From Nostoc cf. edaphicum LEGE 07299 (GTDB taxonomy: Bacteria > Cyanobacteriota > Cyanobacteriia > Cyanobacteriales > Nostocaceae), in NCBI RefSeq assembly GCF_015207245.1, contig NZ_JADEXF010000207.1, forward strand, positions 1-6,504: DNA of 6,504 bases, in the 5' to 3' direction. Below the pieces are notes generated by a model. It made no database searches. It was not told the origin of the DNA and saw only the letters and a list, made by a program, of their open reading frames with translations. Below are positions 1 to 5,239 of the stretch, one piece after another. A program made the translations under genes and the position numbers. Each line of letters starts with the position of its first letter. The stretch's first letter is position 1.

Positions 1-232
1 CTACCAAGGTAGAATTAGCAAACGCCAGCAAAAATTTTCCCTGTTGCCATGCAACGCGGTAATTTGCTAAAGACCAGTTATTTTTGGACAAATTTTCTGG
101 GCTGGCGGCCGTCGGTGCAAAGGAGGTGAGAAAGACCACAAACAGCGGTAGTAGAACGATAAATGCCCCTAGCAGTAAGATTACTAGGCTCAACAAATCA
201 CCAGATTTCACATTTGGGTTTGGTTTAGACAT
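1..232 (-). CDS. Sugar-type ABC transporter permease, MalG-like (partial, N-terminus only)
   Basis: Reading the minus strand from the ATG at 232-230 gives 77 open codons that run off the left edge, so only the N-terminus is present. Residues 1-11 are polar. Residues 13-38 form one strong hydrophobic helix (LLSLVILLLGAFIVLLPLFV), the expected first membrane segment. After it come a short extracytoplasmic stretch and a segment around residues 53-77 with the pattern W-S-L-A-N-Y-x-x-x-W followed by a hydrophobic FLLAFANSTLV. This is the usual start of the second inner-membrane subunit of carbohydrate (CUT1, MalG-type) importers, where 'L-x-N-Y ... F-x-N-S' leads into the permease core. The EAA loop that would contact the ATPase lies outside the window, so the family call is by pattern only and the substrate cannot be told. 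There is no clear Shine-Dalgarno before the ATG. The gene diverges from ado. Confidence 0.72.
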   Translation of the reverse strand, partial: MSKPNPNVKSGDLLSLVILLLGAFIVLLPLFVVFLTSFAPTAASPENLSKNNWSLANYRVAWQQGKFLLAFANSTLV

Positions 233-264
233 AACTTGAGCCGCAAAGCATTTATTTCGCTAGT

Positions 265-293
265 ACTATAGCATTGCCCCCAGCAACCATTAA
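265..293 (-). promoter_or_regulatory. Candidate promoter for the ABC permease
   Basis: On the minus strand an extended -10, TGC-TATAGT (TATAGT is the complement of 265-270), lies 17 bp from a weak -35-like TTAATG (complement of 288-293). Transcription would start near 258, about 26 nt before the permease ATG. The -35 is poor, so this rests mainly on the -10. It overlaps the plus-strand candidate at 274-301. Confidence 0.35.
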
Positions 294-301
294 TCTATAA
301 A
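274..301 (+). promoter_or_regulatory. Candidate distal promoter for ado
   Basis: TTGCCC (274-279, 4 of 6 to TTGACA) is followed after 16 bp by TATAAA (296-301, 5 of 6 to TATAAT). Transcription from about 308 would give ado a leader of about 105 nt. Distal as well as proximal ado promoters have been described in Synechocystis 6803 and similar layouts in Anabaena 7120, which makes this plausible, but the match here is only moderate. Confidence 0.35.
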
Positions 302-341
302 CATAGTCTACTTGTTAAGTTAAATTAAACCACAGAGATTG

Positions 342-363
342 TTACCCTCAGTTCATAGGGTAA
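342..363. promoter_or_regulatory. 7-bp inverted repeat in the ado leader
   Basis: TTACCCT (342-348) and AGGGTAA (357-363) are perfect inverted copies separated by 8 bases and centred about 60 bp before the ado ATG. It could be an operator for a dimeric regulator or a 5'-UTR hairpin. No run of T follows, so it does not look like a terminator. I do not recognise it as the binding site of a specific regulator; it does not fit the NtcA pattern GTA-N8-TAC. Confidence 0.4.
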
Positions 364-396
364 ATCGAATCCTGGTGTCAAATAATTCAGTTTTAC

Positions 397-401
397 GGGA
401 G
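397..401 (+). promoter_or_regulatory. Ribosome binding site of ado
   Basis: GGGAG lies 11 bases before the ATG at 413. The spacing is a little long, but no other in-frame start between here and the conserved protein core competes, so it supports the chosen start. Confidence 0.55.
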
Positions 402-412
402 TAAACATAACC

Positions 413-1111
413 ATGCAGCAGCTTGCAGACCAATTTAAAGAATTAGATTTCAAGAGCGAAACATACAAAGATGCTTATAGCCGGATTAATGCGATCGTGA
501 TTGAAGGGGAACAAGAAGCCCATGAAAATTACATCACATTAGCCGAACTGCTGCCAGAATCTCATGATGAATTGATTCGCCTCTCCAAGATGGAAAGCCG
601 ACACAAAAAAGGATTTGAAGCTTGTGGACGCAATTTGGAAGTTACCCCAGATTTGCAATTTGCCAAGGAATTTTTCTCTGGACTACACCAGAATTTCCAA
701 ACAGCAGCGGCGGAAGGAAAAGTTGTCACTTGTCTGTTGATTCAGTCTTTGATTATCGAATGTTTTGCGATCGCAGCATATAACATTTACATCCCCGTCG
801 CCGACGCTTTTGCCCGCAAAATCACGGAAGGAGTAGTTAAAGAAGAATACAGCCACCTCAACTTTGGAGAAGTTTGGTTGAAAGAACACTTCACAGAATC
901 CAAAGCTGAACTTGAACTTGCAAATCGCCAGAATCTACCCATCGTCTGGAAAATGCTCAACCAAGTAGAAGGTGATGCCCACACAATGGCAATGGAAAAA
1001 GATGCTTTGGTAGAAGACTTTATGATTCAATACGGTGAAGCATTAAGTAACATAGGCTTCACGACTCGCGATATCATGCGCTTGTCAGCCTACGGACTCA
1101 TAGCCGCCTAA
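413..1111 (+). CDS. ado: Aldehyde-deformylating oxygenase (alkane synthase)
   Basis: Soluble di-iron enzyme that converts a fatty aldehyde (about C16-C18) to an alkane one carbon shorter plus formate, using O2 and electrons from ferredoxin. It is the second and last step of cyanobacterial alkane synthesis. The protein has 232 residues, against about 231 in Synechococcus elongatus. It is all-helical and ferritin-like. The six metal ligands known from the family can be placed at E33, E61, H64 (in MESRH), E116 (in [14 protein letters not shown]), E145 and H148 (in EEYSH). Long stretches, such as [18 protein letters not shown] at 101-118 and the region up to ITEGVV, are nearly invariant in the family. 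No residue of the active site is missing. It lies directly upstream of aar, which makes its substrate; the 126-bp gap between them carries a heptamer array. In other cyanobacteria ado and aar are mostly transcribed separately, so co-transcription should not be assumed. Confidence 0.97.
   Translation: MQQLADQFKELDFKSETYKDAYSRINAIVIEGEQEAHENYITLAELLPESHDELIRLSKMESRHKKGFEACGRNLEVTPDLQFAKEFFSGLHQNFQTAAAEGKVVTCLLIQSLIIECFAIAAYNIYIPVADAFARKITEGVVKEEYSHLNFGEVWLKEHFTESKAELELANRQNLPIVWKMLNQVEGDAHTMAMEKDALVEDFMIQYGEALSNIGFTTRDIMRLSAYGLIAA
767..774. repeat. HIP1 palindrome (in ado)
   Basis: GCGATCGC, the highly iterated palindrome of many cyanobacterial genomes. Here it is in the codon phase GCG-ATC-GC and encodes Ala-Ile-Ala (residues 119-121 of Ado), just after the metal ligand E116. 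Confidence 0.9.
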
Positions 1112-1115
1112 CAAA

Positions 1116-1189
1116 GTGCTGAGTAACGAGTGCTGAGTGCTGAGTAGTTTAAATTCAGAACTCAGAACTCAGAACTCCTAACTCCTAAC
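1116..1189. repeat. Heptanucleotide tandem repeat array between ado and aar
   Basis: Left arm: four 7-bp units at 1116-1143, GTGCTGA, GTAACGA, GTGCTGA, GTGCTGA. Right arm: five units at 1155-1189, TCAGAAC three times, then TCCTAAC twice. The right-arm units are reverse complements of GTTCTGA and GTTAGGA, so the arms can pair. CTGAGT at 1133-1138 and 1140-1145 faces ACTCAG at 1167-1172 and 1160-1165, giving roughly a 16-bp stem with one mismatch every 7 bases and a loop of about 14 bases (1146-1159). Short tandemly repeated repetitive (STRR) heptamers are known in Nostocales. The array starts 4 bases after the ado stop. No U-tract follows the stem, so it is not a classical terminator, though it could attenuate or stabilise the ado 3' end. 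Confidence 0.88.
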
Positions 1190-1237
1190 TCTACTAAATT
1201 CCACGTCTCAAGACAGCACAAGCCTAATAATCACTAC

Positions 1238-2257
1238 ATGTTTGGTCTAATTGGACATCTGACTAGTTTAGAACACGCTCAATCGGTTGCTCAAGAATTG
1301 GGATACCCAGAATATGCCGATCAAGGGCTAGACTTTTGGTGCAGCGCCCCACCGCAAATTGTCGATACCATTATTGTCACCAGTGTAACTGGACAAAAAA
1401 TTGAAGGACGGTATGTAGAATCTTGCTTTTTGCCGGAAATGCTAGCTAGCCGTCGCATCAAAGCTGCAACGCGCAAAATCCTCAACGCGATGGCTCATGC
1501 ACAAAAGCATGGCATTAACATTACAGCTTTAGGCGGATTTTCCTCTATTATTTTTGAAAACTTTAAGTTAGACCAGTTTAGCCAAGTCCGCAACATTAAA
1601 CTAGAGTTTGAACGCTTCACCACAGGAAACACACATACTGCCTACATTATTTGTAAGCAGGTGGAAGAAGCCTCAAAACAATTGGGAATCGATCTGTCAA
1701 AAGCCACTGTTGCTATATGTGGGGCAACCGGGGATATTGGTAGTGCAGTTACCCGCTGGCTAGATGCAAAAACAGATGTCAAAGAACTTTTGTTAATCGC
1801 CCGCGACCAGGAACGCCTCAAAGAACTGCAAGGTGAACTGGGGCGAGGAAAAATCATGGGTTTGACAGAAGCACTGCCTGAAGCTGACGTTGTAGTTTGG
1901 GTTGCTAGTATGCCCAGAGGCGTGGAAATTGACCCGACCACTTTGAAACAACCCTGTTTATTGATTGATGGCGGCTATCCTAAAAACTTAGCAACCAAAG
2001 TTCAGCATCCTGGTGTATTTGTGTTAAATGGTGGGATTGTAGAGCATTCCCTGGATATTGACTGGAAAATTATGAAAATCGTCAATATGGACGTGCCAGC
2101 CCGCCAGTTGTTTGCTTGTTTTGCCGAATCAATGCTGTTGGAATTTGAGAAGTTATACACGAACTTTTCCTGGGGACGCAATCAGATTACCGTAGACAAA
2201 ATGGAGCAGATTGGTAAGGTATCAGTGAAACATGGATTTAGACCGCTGTTGGTTTAG
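1238..2257 (+). CDS. aar: Long-chain acyl-[acyl-carrier-protein] reductase
   Basis: Reduces fatty acyl-ACP to the free fatty aldehyde with NADPH through a covalent acyl-thioester, giving Ado its substrate. The product has 339 residues; the S. elongatus enzyme has 341. The N-terminus [15 protein letters not shown] is the conserved family start, which fixes the start codon although I see no Shine-Dalgarno sequence before it. A Rossmann nucleotide-binding loop, [11 protein letters not shown], sits at 161-171 with glycines 162, 165 and 168. The catalytic cysteine is C294 in [10 protein letters not shown], at the same number as reported for the S. elongatus enzyme. A conserved LIDGGYPKN lies at 242-250 and [12 protein letters not shown] at 263-274. 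No frameshift or missing key residue was found. The stop codon TAG lies inside the first unit of the following heptamer array. No convincing promoter was found in the 126-bp gap before the gene. Confidence 0.97.
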   Translation: MFGLIGHLTSLEHAQSVAQELGYPEYADQGLDFWCSAPPQIVDTIIVTSVTGQKIEGRYVESCFLPEMLASRRIKAATRKILNAMAHAQKHGINITALGGFSSIIFENFKLDQFSQVRNIKLEFERFTTGNTHTAYIICKQVEEASKQLGIDLSKATVAICGATGDIGSAVTRWLDAKTDVKELLLIARDQERLKELQGELGRGKIMGLTEALPEADVVVWVASMPRGVEIDPTTLKQPCLLIDGGYPKNLATKVQHPGVFVLNGGIVEHSLDIDWKIMKIVNMDVPARQLFACFAESMLLEFEKLYTNFSWGRNQITVDKMEQIGKVSVKHGFRPLLV

Positions 2258-2344
2258 TCATTGGTCATTTGTCATTAGTCATTGGTCATTTGTTATTTGC
2301 ACAAAGGACAAAGGACAACTGACAAAGGACAAAGAACAAAGGAT
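2254..2344. repeat. Heptanucleotide tandem repeat array between aar and accA
   Basis: Thirteen uninterrupted 7-bp units fill exactly 91 bp. Six are T-rich: TTAGTCA, TTGGTCA, TTTGTCA, TTAGTCA, TTGGTCA, TTTGTTA. The central unit is TTTGCAC. Six are A-rich: AAAGGAC twice, AACTGAC, AAAGGAC, AAAGAAC, AAAGGAT. The aar stop codon (2255-2257) lies in the first unit. The T-rich half is roughly complementary to the A-rich half; for example TTTGTCA at 2268-2274 pairs perfectly with TGACAAA at 2320-2326, and the flanking bases add an imperfect extension. The design matches, in inverted orientation, the array at 4441-4510. Confidence 0.9.
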
Positions 2345-2349
2345 AGATA

Positions 2350-2371
2350 ACTTATAACTCGTACTTATAAC
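2350..2371 (+). repeat. 9-bp direct repeat just upstream of accA
   Basis: ACTTATAAC occurs at 2350-2358 and again at 2363-2371, 13 bp apart start to start. Each copy contains the -10-like hexamer TATAAC. The second ends only 7 bases before the accA ATG, and neither has a good -35, so promoter function is uncertain. The gene also lacks an obvious Shine-Dalgarno here. Confidence 0.5.
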
Positions 2372-2378
2372 CCCTACG

Positions 2379-3359
2379 ATGGCAACTACCGAGCGTAAAC
2401 CGCTACTGTTAGATTTTGAAAAGCCCTTAGCAGAACTGGCAACCCGAATCGATCAAATTCGGCAACTTGCAGAAGAAAATGGCGTTGATGTTTCTGGTCA
2501 AATTCGTCAACTAGAAGCACGCGCTATGCAACTGCGTGAGGAAATTTTCAGTAGTCTATCCCCGTCTCAACGATTGCAAGTCGCTCGTCATCCGCGTCGC
2601 CCCAGTACTCTCGATTACATTCAGGCTATTAGTGATGAATGGATGGAATTGCATGGCGATCGCTGTGGTGGTGACGATCCGGCTTTAGTTGGTGGTGTCG
2701 GTCGTCTGAGTGGGCAACCTGTGGTGATGTTGGGTCATCAAAAAGGACGCGATACTAAAGACAATATTGCCCGTAACTTTGGAATGCCTTACCCTGGCGG
2801 CTATCGCAAAGCCATGCGGTTGATGGAACACGCCAACAAGTTTAGTATGCCGATACTAACCTTTATCGACACGCCTGGAGCTTGGTCTGGGGTAGAAGCA
2901 GAACACCAAGGTCAAGGAGAAGCGATCGCTTACAACTTACGGGAAATGTTCTGTTTGGATGTGCCAATTATCTGCACAGTTATTGGTGAAGGCGGTTCCG
3001 GTGGCGCACTCGGAATTGGTGTAGGCGATCGCCTACTCATGTTTGAACACTCCGTTTATACCGTCGCCACTCCCGAAGCCTGCGCTGCAATTTTGTGGAA
3101 AGATGCTGGTAAGGCTCCCCAAGCCGCCGTGGCGCTAAAAATTATTTCCCATGACTTGAAAAAGTTGGGAATTATCGACCAAATACTACCTGAACCCACT
3201 GGTGGCGCTCATTCCGACCCCTTAAAAGCCGCTACTACTCTCAAGCAAGTACTGATGGAAAATTTAGACGAACTCAATCGTTTAACTGCTCCAGAACGCC
3301 GTCAACTGCGCTATGAAAAATTCCGCAAAATTGGTGTTTTTACAGAAGTTGCCCACTAA
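2379..3359 (+). CDS. accA: Acetyl-CoA carboxylase, carboxyltransferase subunit alpha
   Basis: With AccD it forms the carboxyltransferase half of the bacterial-type acetyl-CoA carboxylase, moving the carboxyl group from carboxybiotin to acetyl-CoA to give malonyl-CoA, the committed step of fatty acid synthesis. The 326 residues match the normal family length (about 320-330). A helical N-terminus (residues 10-75, [20 protein letters not shown] and following) precedes a crotonase-fold core. Signature stretches are [15 protein letters not shown] (92-106), [19 protein letters not shown] (119-137), FIDTPGAW (162-169), the glycine-rich [15 protein letters not shown] (203-217, oxyanion-type loop) and [13 protein letters not shown] (231-243). 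The C-terminus is complete. It lies in the alkane cluster downstream of aar, an arrangement reported in a majority of cyanobacterial genomes. Other acc subunits are not in the window, as is usual for cyanobacteria, where these genes are dispersed. Confidence 0.97.
   Translation: MATTERKPLLLDFEKPLAELATRIDQIRQLAEENGVDVSGQIRQLEARAMQLREEIFSSLSPSQRLQVARHPRRPSTLDYIQAISDEWMELHGDRCGGDDPALVGGVGRLSGQPVVMLGHQKGRDTKDNIARNFGMPYPGGYRKAMRLMEHANKFSMPILTFIDTPGAWSGVEAEHQGQGEAIAYNLREMFCLDVPIICTVIGEGGSGGALGIGVGDRLLMFEHSVYTVATPEACAAILWKDAGKAPQAAVALKIISHDLKKLGIIDQILPEPTGGAHSDPLKAATTLKQVLMENLDELNRLTAPERRQLRYEKFRKIGVFTEVAH
2656..2663. repeat. HIP1 palindrome (accA, first copy)
   Basis: GCGATCGC read in phase G-GCG-ATC-GC, that is GGC-GAT-CGC, encoding Gly-Asp-Arg at residues 93-95 of AccA. 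Confidence 0.9.
2922..2929. repeat. HIP1 palindrome (accA, second copy)
   Basis: GCGATCGC in phase GCG-ATC-GC, encoding Ala-Ile-Ala at residues 182-184 of AccA. Confidence 0.9.
3025..3032. repeat. HIP1 palindrome (accA, third copy)
   Basis: GCGATCGC encoding Gly-Asp-Arg at residues 216-218, immediately after the glycine-rich loop. It is only 103 bp from the second copy. Confidence 0.9.
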
Positions 3360-3375
3360 CGGCATTGCATAATGA

Positions 3376-3403
3376 TTGATTACTAAAGCAGCAATGCTAT
3401 AAT
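3376..3403 (+). promoter_or_regulatory. Strong candidate promoter downstream of accA
   Basis: TTGATT (3376-3381, 4 of 6) is followed after 16 bp by an exact TATAAT (3398-3403), preceded by TG at 3395-3396 (extended -10, TGCTATAAT). It is the best sigma-70-type promoter in the window. It begins 17 bp after the accA stop and more than 300 bp before the SDR start. A terminator-like hairpin lies 60-80 bp downstream, so its product may be a short RNA rather than the SDR messenger. Confidence 0.6.
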
Positions 3404-3445
3404 TGCCTATGTGCTTAAAGATTTTTAACAATCTAGCCATAGGCA
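3404..3445 (+). repeat. 8-bp inverted repeat with nested pairing
   Basis: TGCCTATG (3404-3411) and CATAGGCA (3438-3445) are perfect inverted copies. Between them GCT (3413-3415) can pair with AGC (3435-3437) and AGATT (3419-3423) with AATCT (3430-3434), so an RNA spanning the block could fold into one long bulged hairpin with a 6-base loop. The left arm overlaps the start point expected from the promoter at 3376-3403. A transcript from that promoter might therefore lack part of the stem, whereas read-through from accA would contain all of it. It could instead be a DNA operator. Confidence 0.5.
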
Positions 3446-3491
3446 TTTGCATGTTTGGCAAATCTACTCAATTTGATTGAGTGGGTTTTGT
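3410..3491 (+). ncRNA. Candidate small RNA in the accA-SDR gap
   Basis: This is inferred from the order of signals: the near-consensus promoter (-10 at 3398-3403), inverted repeats, then an intrinsic terminator ending about 3491. The RNA would be roughly 80 nt. Inside it ATTTGC (3445-3450) pairs with GCAAAT (3458-3463) around a 7-base loop, immediately followed by the terminator stem. No open reading frame of note lies within. I do not recognise a known family (not 6S, tmRNA, RNase P, or Yfr1 with its ACUCCUCACAC motif). The alternative is that these are only the 3' end of the accA message. Confidence 0.35.
3464..3491 (+). terminator. Intrinsic terminator (plus strand)
   Basis: CTACTCAAT (3464-3472), loop TTG, ATTGAGTGG (3476-3484): seven perfect pairs plus a T-G and a C-G pair, followed by GTTTTGT (3485-3491). 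It would end transcripts from accA or from the promoter at 3376-3403. The stem is AT-rich and the T-run short, so it may leak. Confidence 0.6.
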
Positions 3492-3704
3492 ATTATGTAA
3501 ATAATCTAATTTGAATGTACGGCGTGGTTTTCCAGGCAACAATTTGTTGTCTTCACTGCTAAAACCCACAATATGGGGACTGTTGTGCTGCATCATAGCA
3601 TTTGCTTAATGGAAATCATCATATTTTTAGATTCCTTTAATCTATCCAAACCGAGAAGTGTAAATAATTGGATGGTAATAGGCTTTGGGAACTGCCAAAA
3701 AATT
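3492..3704. other. Non-coding leader region before the SDR gene
   Basis: This is the rest of the 355-bp gap between accA and the SDR start. It holds no credible gene. TAGATT (3628-3633) and AATCTA (3639-3644) form a 6-bp inverted repeat with a 5-base loop and no T-run. On the minus strand, TGC-TATGAT (the TATGAT is the complement of 3592-3597) is an extended -10 look-alike without a good -35. No heptamer array is present, unlike the other plus-strand gaps. The SDR promoter probably lies here, but I could not pick one. Confidence 0.5.
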
Positions 3705-3709
3705 GGGAG
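3705..3709 (+). promoter_or_regulatory. Ribosome binding site deciding the SDR start
   Basis: GGGAG (GGGAGA with the next base) ends 5 bases before the ATG at 3715. It lies inside the extra ten codons that would be added by an alternative TTG start at 3685, so it argues for the ATG. Confidence 0.65.
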
Positions 3710-3714
3710 ACACC

Positions 3715-4440
3715 ATGAGTGTTGAGCAAAAACGACGCGCTCTGATTACTGGAGCAAGTAGTGGAATTGGGAAAGCAACGGCTTTAGCCTTTGCGAAAGC
3801 GGGAATAGATGTCGCCTTAGTCAGCCGTTCTTTGGATAAATTGGAGGCGGTAAGAGAAGCCGTAGAGCATACTGGGGTGGAAGCGAAAGCTTACGCTGTA
3901 GATTTAGCGCGGATCTCCGAAGTCAAAGAAAAGATCCAAGCGATCGCCCTTGACTTTGGTGATATAAACATTCTGGTAAACAATGCTGGCATCGCCTATA
4001 CAGGCGCTTTGAGCGAAATTCCCCTAGAGGGCTGGCAGCAGGTAATTGATTTGAATCTTACCAGTGTGTTTCAGTGCATTGTGGGGATTTTACCTTCAAT
4101 GCGCGATCAGGGCACAGGCACAATTATCAACATCGCCTCAATTTCCGCCAAGCAACCCTTTCCTGGTTGGGGAGCATACAGCGTCAGCAAAGCTGGTTTG
4201 ATAGCCCTCTCTCAAACCCTGGCACAAGAAGAACGCATTCACGGCATTCGTGTCACAGCTATTTGTCCCGGCGCAGTCAATACCGAACTTTGGGATACAG
4301 AAACAGTCCATGTCAACTTAGACCGTTCTAAAATGTTAACCCCGGAAATTGTGGCTCAGTCAATTCTCCACACAGTTCTGTTACCACAACAGGCAGTTAT
4401 TGATGAATTGACCCTGATGCCCAGTGCTGGCGCACTCTAA
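3715..4440 (+). CDS. Short-chain dehydrogenase/reductase (SDR), alkane-cluster associated
   Basis: An NAD(P)-dependent oxidoreductase of the classical SDR family, 241 residues from the ATG, a normal length. Key features are: TGASSGIG cofactor loop at 12-19; NNAG at 89-92; the catalytic tetrad N114 (DLNLTS), S142 (NIASIS), Y155 and K159 (YSVSK); and the C-P-G stretch at 184-186 after the active site. An arginine at 38, at the end of the second strand (VSRS), favours NADP(H) over NAD(H). It resembles FabG-type ketoacyl reductases in architecture, but family similarity does not fix the substrate. An SDR beside accA, ado and aar is a recurrent arrangement in cyanobacteria, which suggests work on a fatty acyl, aldehyde or alcohol compound; that is inference. 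The start was chosen for its Shine-Dalgarno; a TTG at 3685 would add ten residues with no family support. The stop is followed at once by a heptamer array. Confidence 0.93.
   Translation: MSVEQKRRALITGASSGIGKATALAFAKAGIDVALVSRSLDKLEAVREAVEHTGVEAKAYAVDLARISEVKEKIQAIALDFGDINILVNNAGIAYTGALSEIPLEGWQQVIDLNLTSVFQCIVGILPSMRDQGTGTIINIASISAKQPFPGWGAYSVSKAGLIALSQTLAQEERIHGIRVTAICPGAVNTELWDTETVHVNLDRSKMLTPEIVAQSILHTVLLPQQAVIDELTLMPSAGAL
3940..3947. repeat. HIP1 palindrome (in the SDR gene)
   Basis: GCGATCGC in phase GCG-ATC-GC, encoding Ala-Ile-Ala at residues 76-78. Confidence 0.9.
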
Positions 4441-4510
4441 TTAGTCCTTCGTCCTTTGTCCTTTGTCTTTTGCAAATGACCAATGACCAATGACTAATGA
4501 CTAATGACTA
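4441..4510. repeat. Heptanucleotide tandem repeat array between SDR and folE
   Basis: Ten uninterrupted 7-bp units start at the base after the SDR stop: TTAGTCC, TTCGTCC, TTTGTCC, TTTGTCT, a central TTTGCAA, ATGACCA twice, ATGACTA three times. The halves are partly complementary; TTAGTC at 4441-4446 can pair with GACTAA at 4506-4511. Read on the minus strand it becomes a TTAGTCA/TTGGTCA half, TTTGC, then a GGACAAA half, the same plan as the array at 2254-2344. It leaves only 21 bp before the folE ATG. Confidence 0.9.
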
Positions 4511-4531
4511 AACCATAACCAAGACTGAATC

Positions 4532-5239
4532 ATGACTATTGCTAGTTCCAACGGTTCCAATTACTCTCAATCACCTCTGATTCCCGACTTGGCAGAAGCC
4601 ATAACTCCTAGACCCGATCGCAATACTCATAACGGGCGACAAGCGGATGTGTCCCCGCCAAAAGAGGAACATCTGGAGGAAATGAAGGATGCCGTGCGGA
4701 CACTAATATTGGGAGTTGGCGAAGACCCCGAACGCGAAGGACTCCTCAAAACACCCAAGCGAGTGGCCGAGGCAATGCGATTTCTTACCAGTGGCTACAC
4801 CCAATCTCTTGAAGAACTCGTTAACGATGCCATCTTTGATGAAGGGCATAGCGAGATGGTACTTGTTAGAGATATTAACTTCTTTAGTCTGTGCGAACAC
4901 CACATGCTGCCATTTATGGGTAGAGCACACGTTGCTTATATCCCCAACCAAAAAGTTGTGGGACTGAGTAAGCTGGCCCGGATTGTTGAAATGTATTCCC
5001 GTCGCTTACAAGTACAAGAGAGGTTAACTCGTCAAATTGCCGAAGCAATCCAGACCATTCTAGAACCTCAAGGGGTAGCCGTTGTGATGGAAGCTAGTCA
5101 CATGTGCATGGTAATGCGTGGCGTTCAGAAACCAGGTTCTTGGACTGTCACTAGCGCAATGGTTGGTGCGTTCCAAGAGGAACACAAAACCCGCGAAGAA
5201 TTTTTTAACTTGATTCGCCATCAACCAGCATTTTTTTGA
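4532..5239 (+). CDS. folE: GTP cyclohydrolase I
   Basis: Converts GTP to 7,8-dihydroneopterin triphosphate plus formate. This is the first step of folate and pterin synthesis, and the product also feeds other pterin and 7-deazapurine routes. The protein has 235 residues. The catalytic domain begins about residue 46. The zinc ligands are visible as C121 and H124 in SLCEHH and C192 in ASHMCM; H123 and H190 correspond to the active-site histidines H112 and H179 of the E. coli enzyme. Further conserved stretches are [20 protein letters not shown] (63-82), [20 protein letters not shown] (143-162) and MRGVQKPGS (195-203). Residues 1-45 form a polar, probably disordered extension rich in Ser, Asn and Pro, common in cyanobacterial forms. 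No Shine-Dalgarno precedes the ATG, and only 21 bp separate it from the repeat array, so its promoter is unclear. It may be read from upstream. Confidence 0.96.
   Translation: MTIASSNGSNYSQSPLIPDLAEAITPRPDRNTHNGRQADVSPPKEEHLEEMKDAVRTLILGVGEDPEREGLLKTPKRVAEAMRFLTSGYTQSLEELVNDAIFDEGHSEMVLVRDINFFSLCEHHMLPFMGRAHVAYIPNQKVVGLSKLARIVEMYSRRLQVQERLTRQIAEAIQTILEPQGVAVVMEASHMCMVMRGVQKPGSWTVTSAMVGAFQEEHKTREEFFNLIRHQPAFF

Noticed and set aside
233..412. NtcA-type site (GTA-N8-TAC) in the ado upstream region
   Set aside because: No correctly spaced half-sites were found there; the same holds for the accA upstream region, where GTA and TAC are 11 bases apart.
683..984. Minus-strand open frames over ado (683-889, 787-984)
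   Set aside because: They lie wholly within the highly conserved ado coding sequence, give no recognisable protein and have no start signals; they are shadows.
1642..1941. Minus-strand 99-codon frame inside aar
   Set aside because: Its composition (Ser/Pro/Thr-rich) is that of an antisense shadow, and aar is intact over the same bases.
3362..3397. Inverted repeat GCATTGC (3362-3368) / GCAATGC (3391-3397) as accA terminator
   Set aside because: Only 7 bp with a 22-base loop, no T-run after it, and its right arm is part of the promoter region; the hairpin at 3464-3484 is a better terminator.
3515..3562. 15-codon open frame MYGVVFQATICCLHC in the accA-SDR gap
   Set aside because: Three cysteines near the end caught the eye, but there is no Shine-Dalgarno and it is too short to separate from chance.
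3685..3714. TTG at 3685 as start of the SDR gene, adding ten residues
   Set aside because: The ATG at 3715 has GGGAG 5 bases before it and begins next to the conserved Rossmann strand. The extra residues (MGTAKKLGDT) are encoded over the Shine-Dalgarno itself.
4074..4331. Plus-strand 85-codon frame inside the SDR gene
   Set aside because: It overlaps the active-site region of the intact SDR in another frame, has no ribosome binding site and no family resemblance.
4703..4967. Two frames (minus 4703-4951, plus 4716-4967) inside folE
   Set aside because: Both overlap the zinc-binding core of folE, which has all key residues in its own frame.
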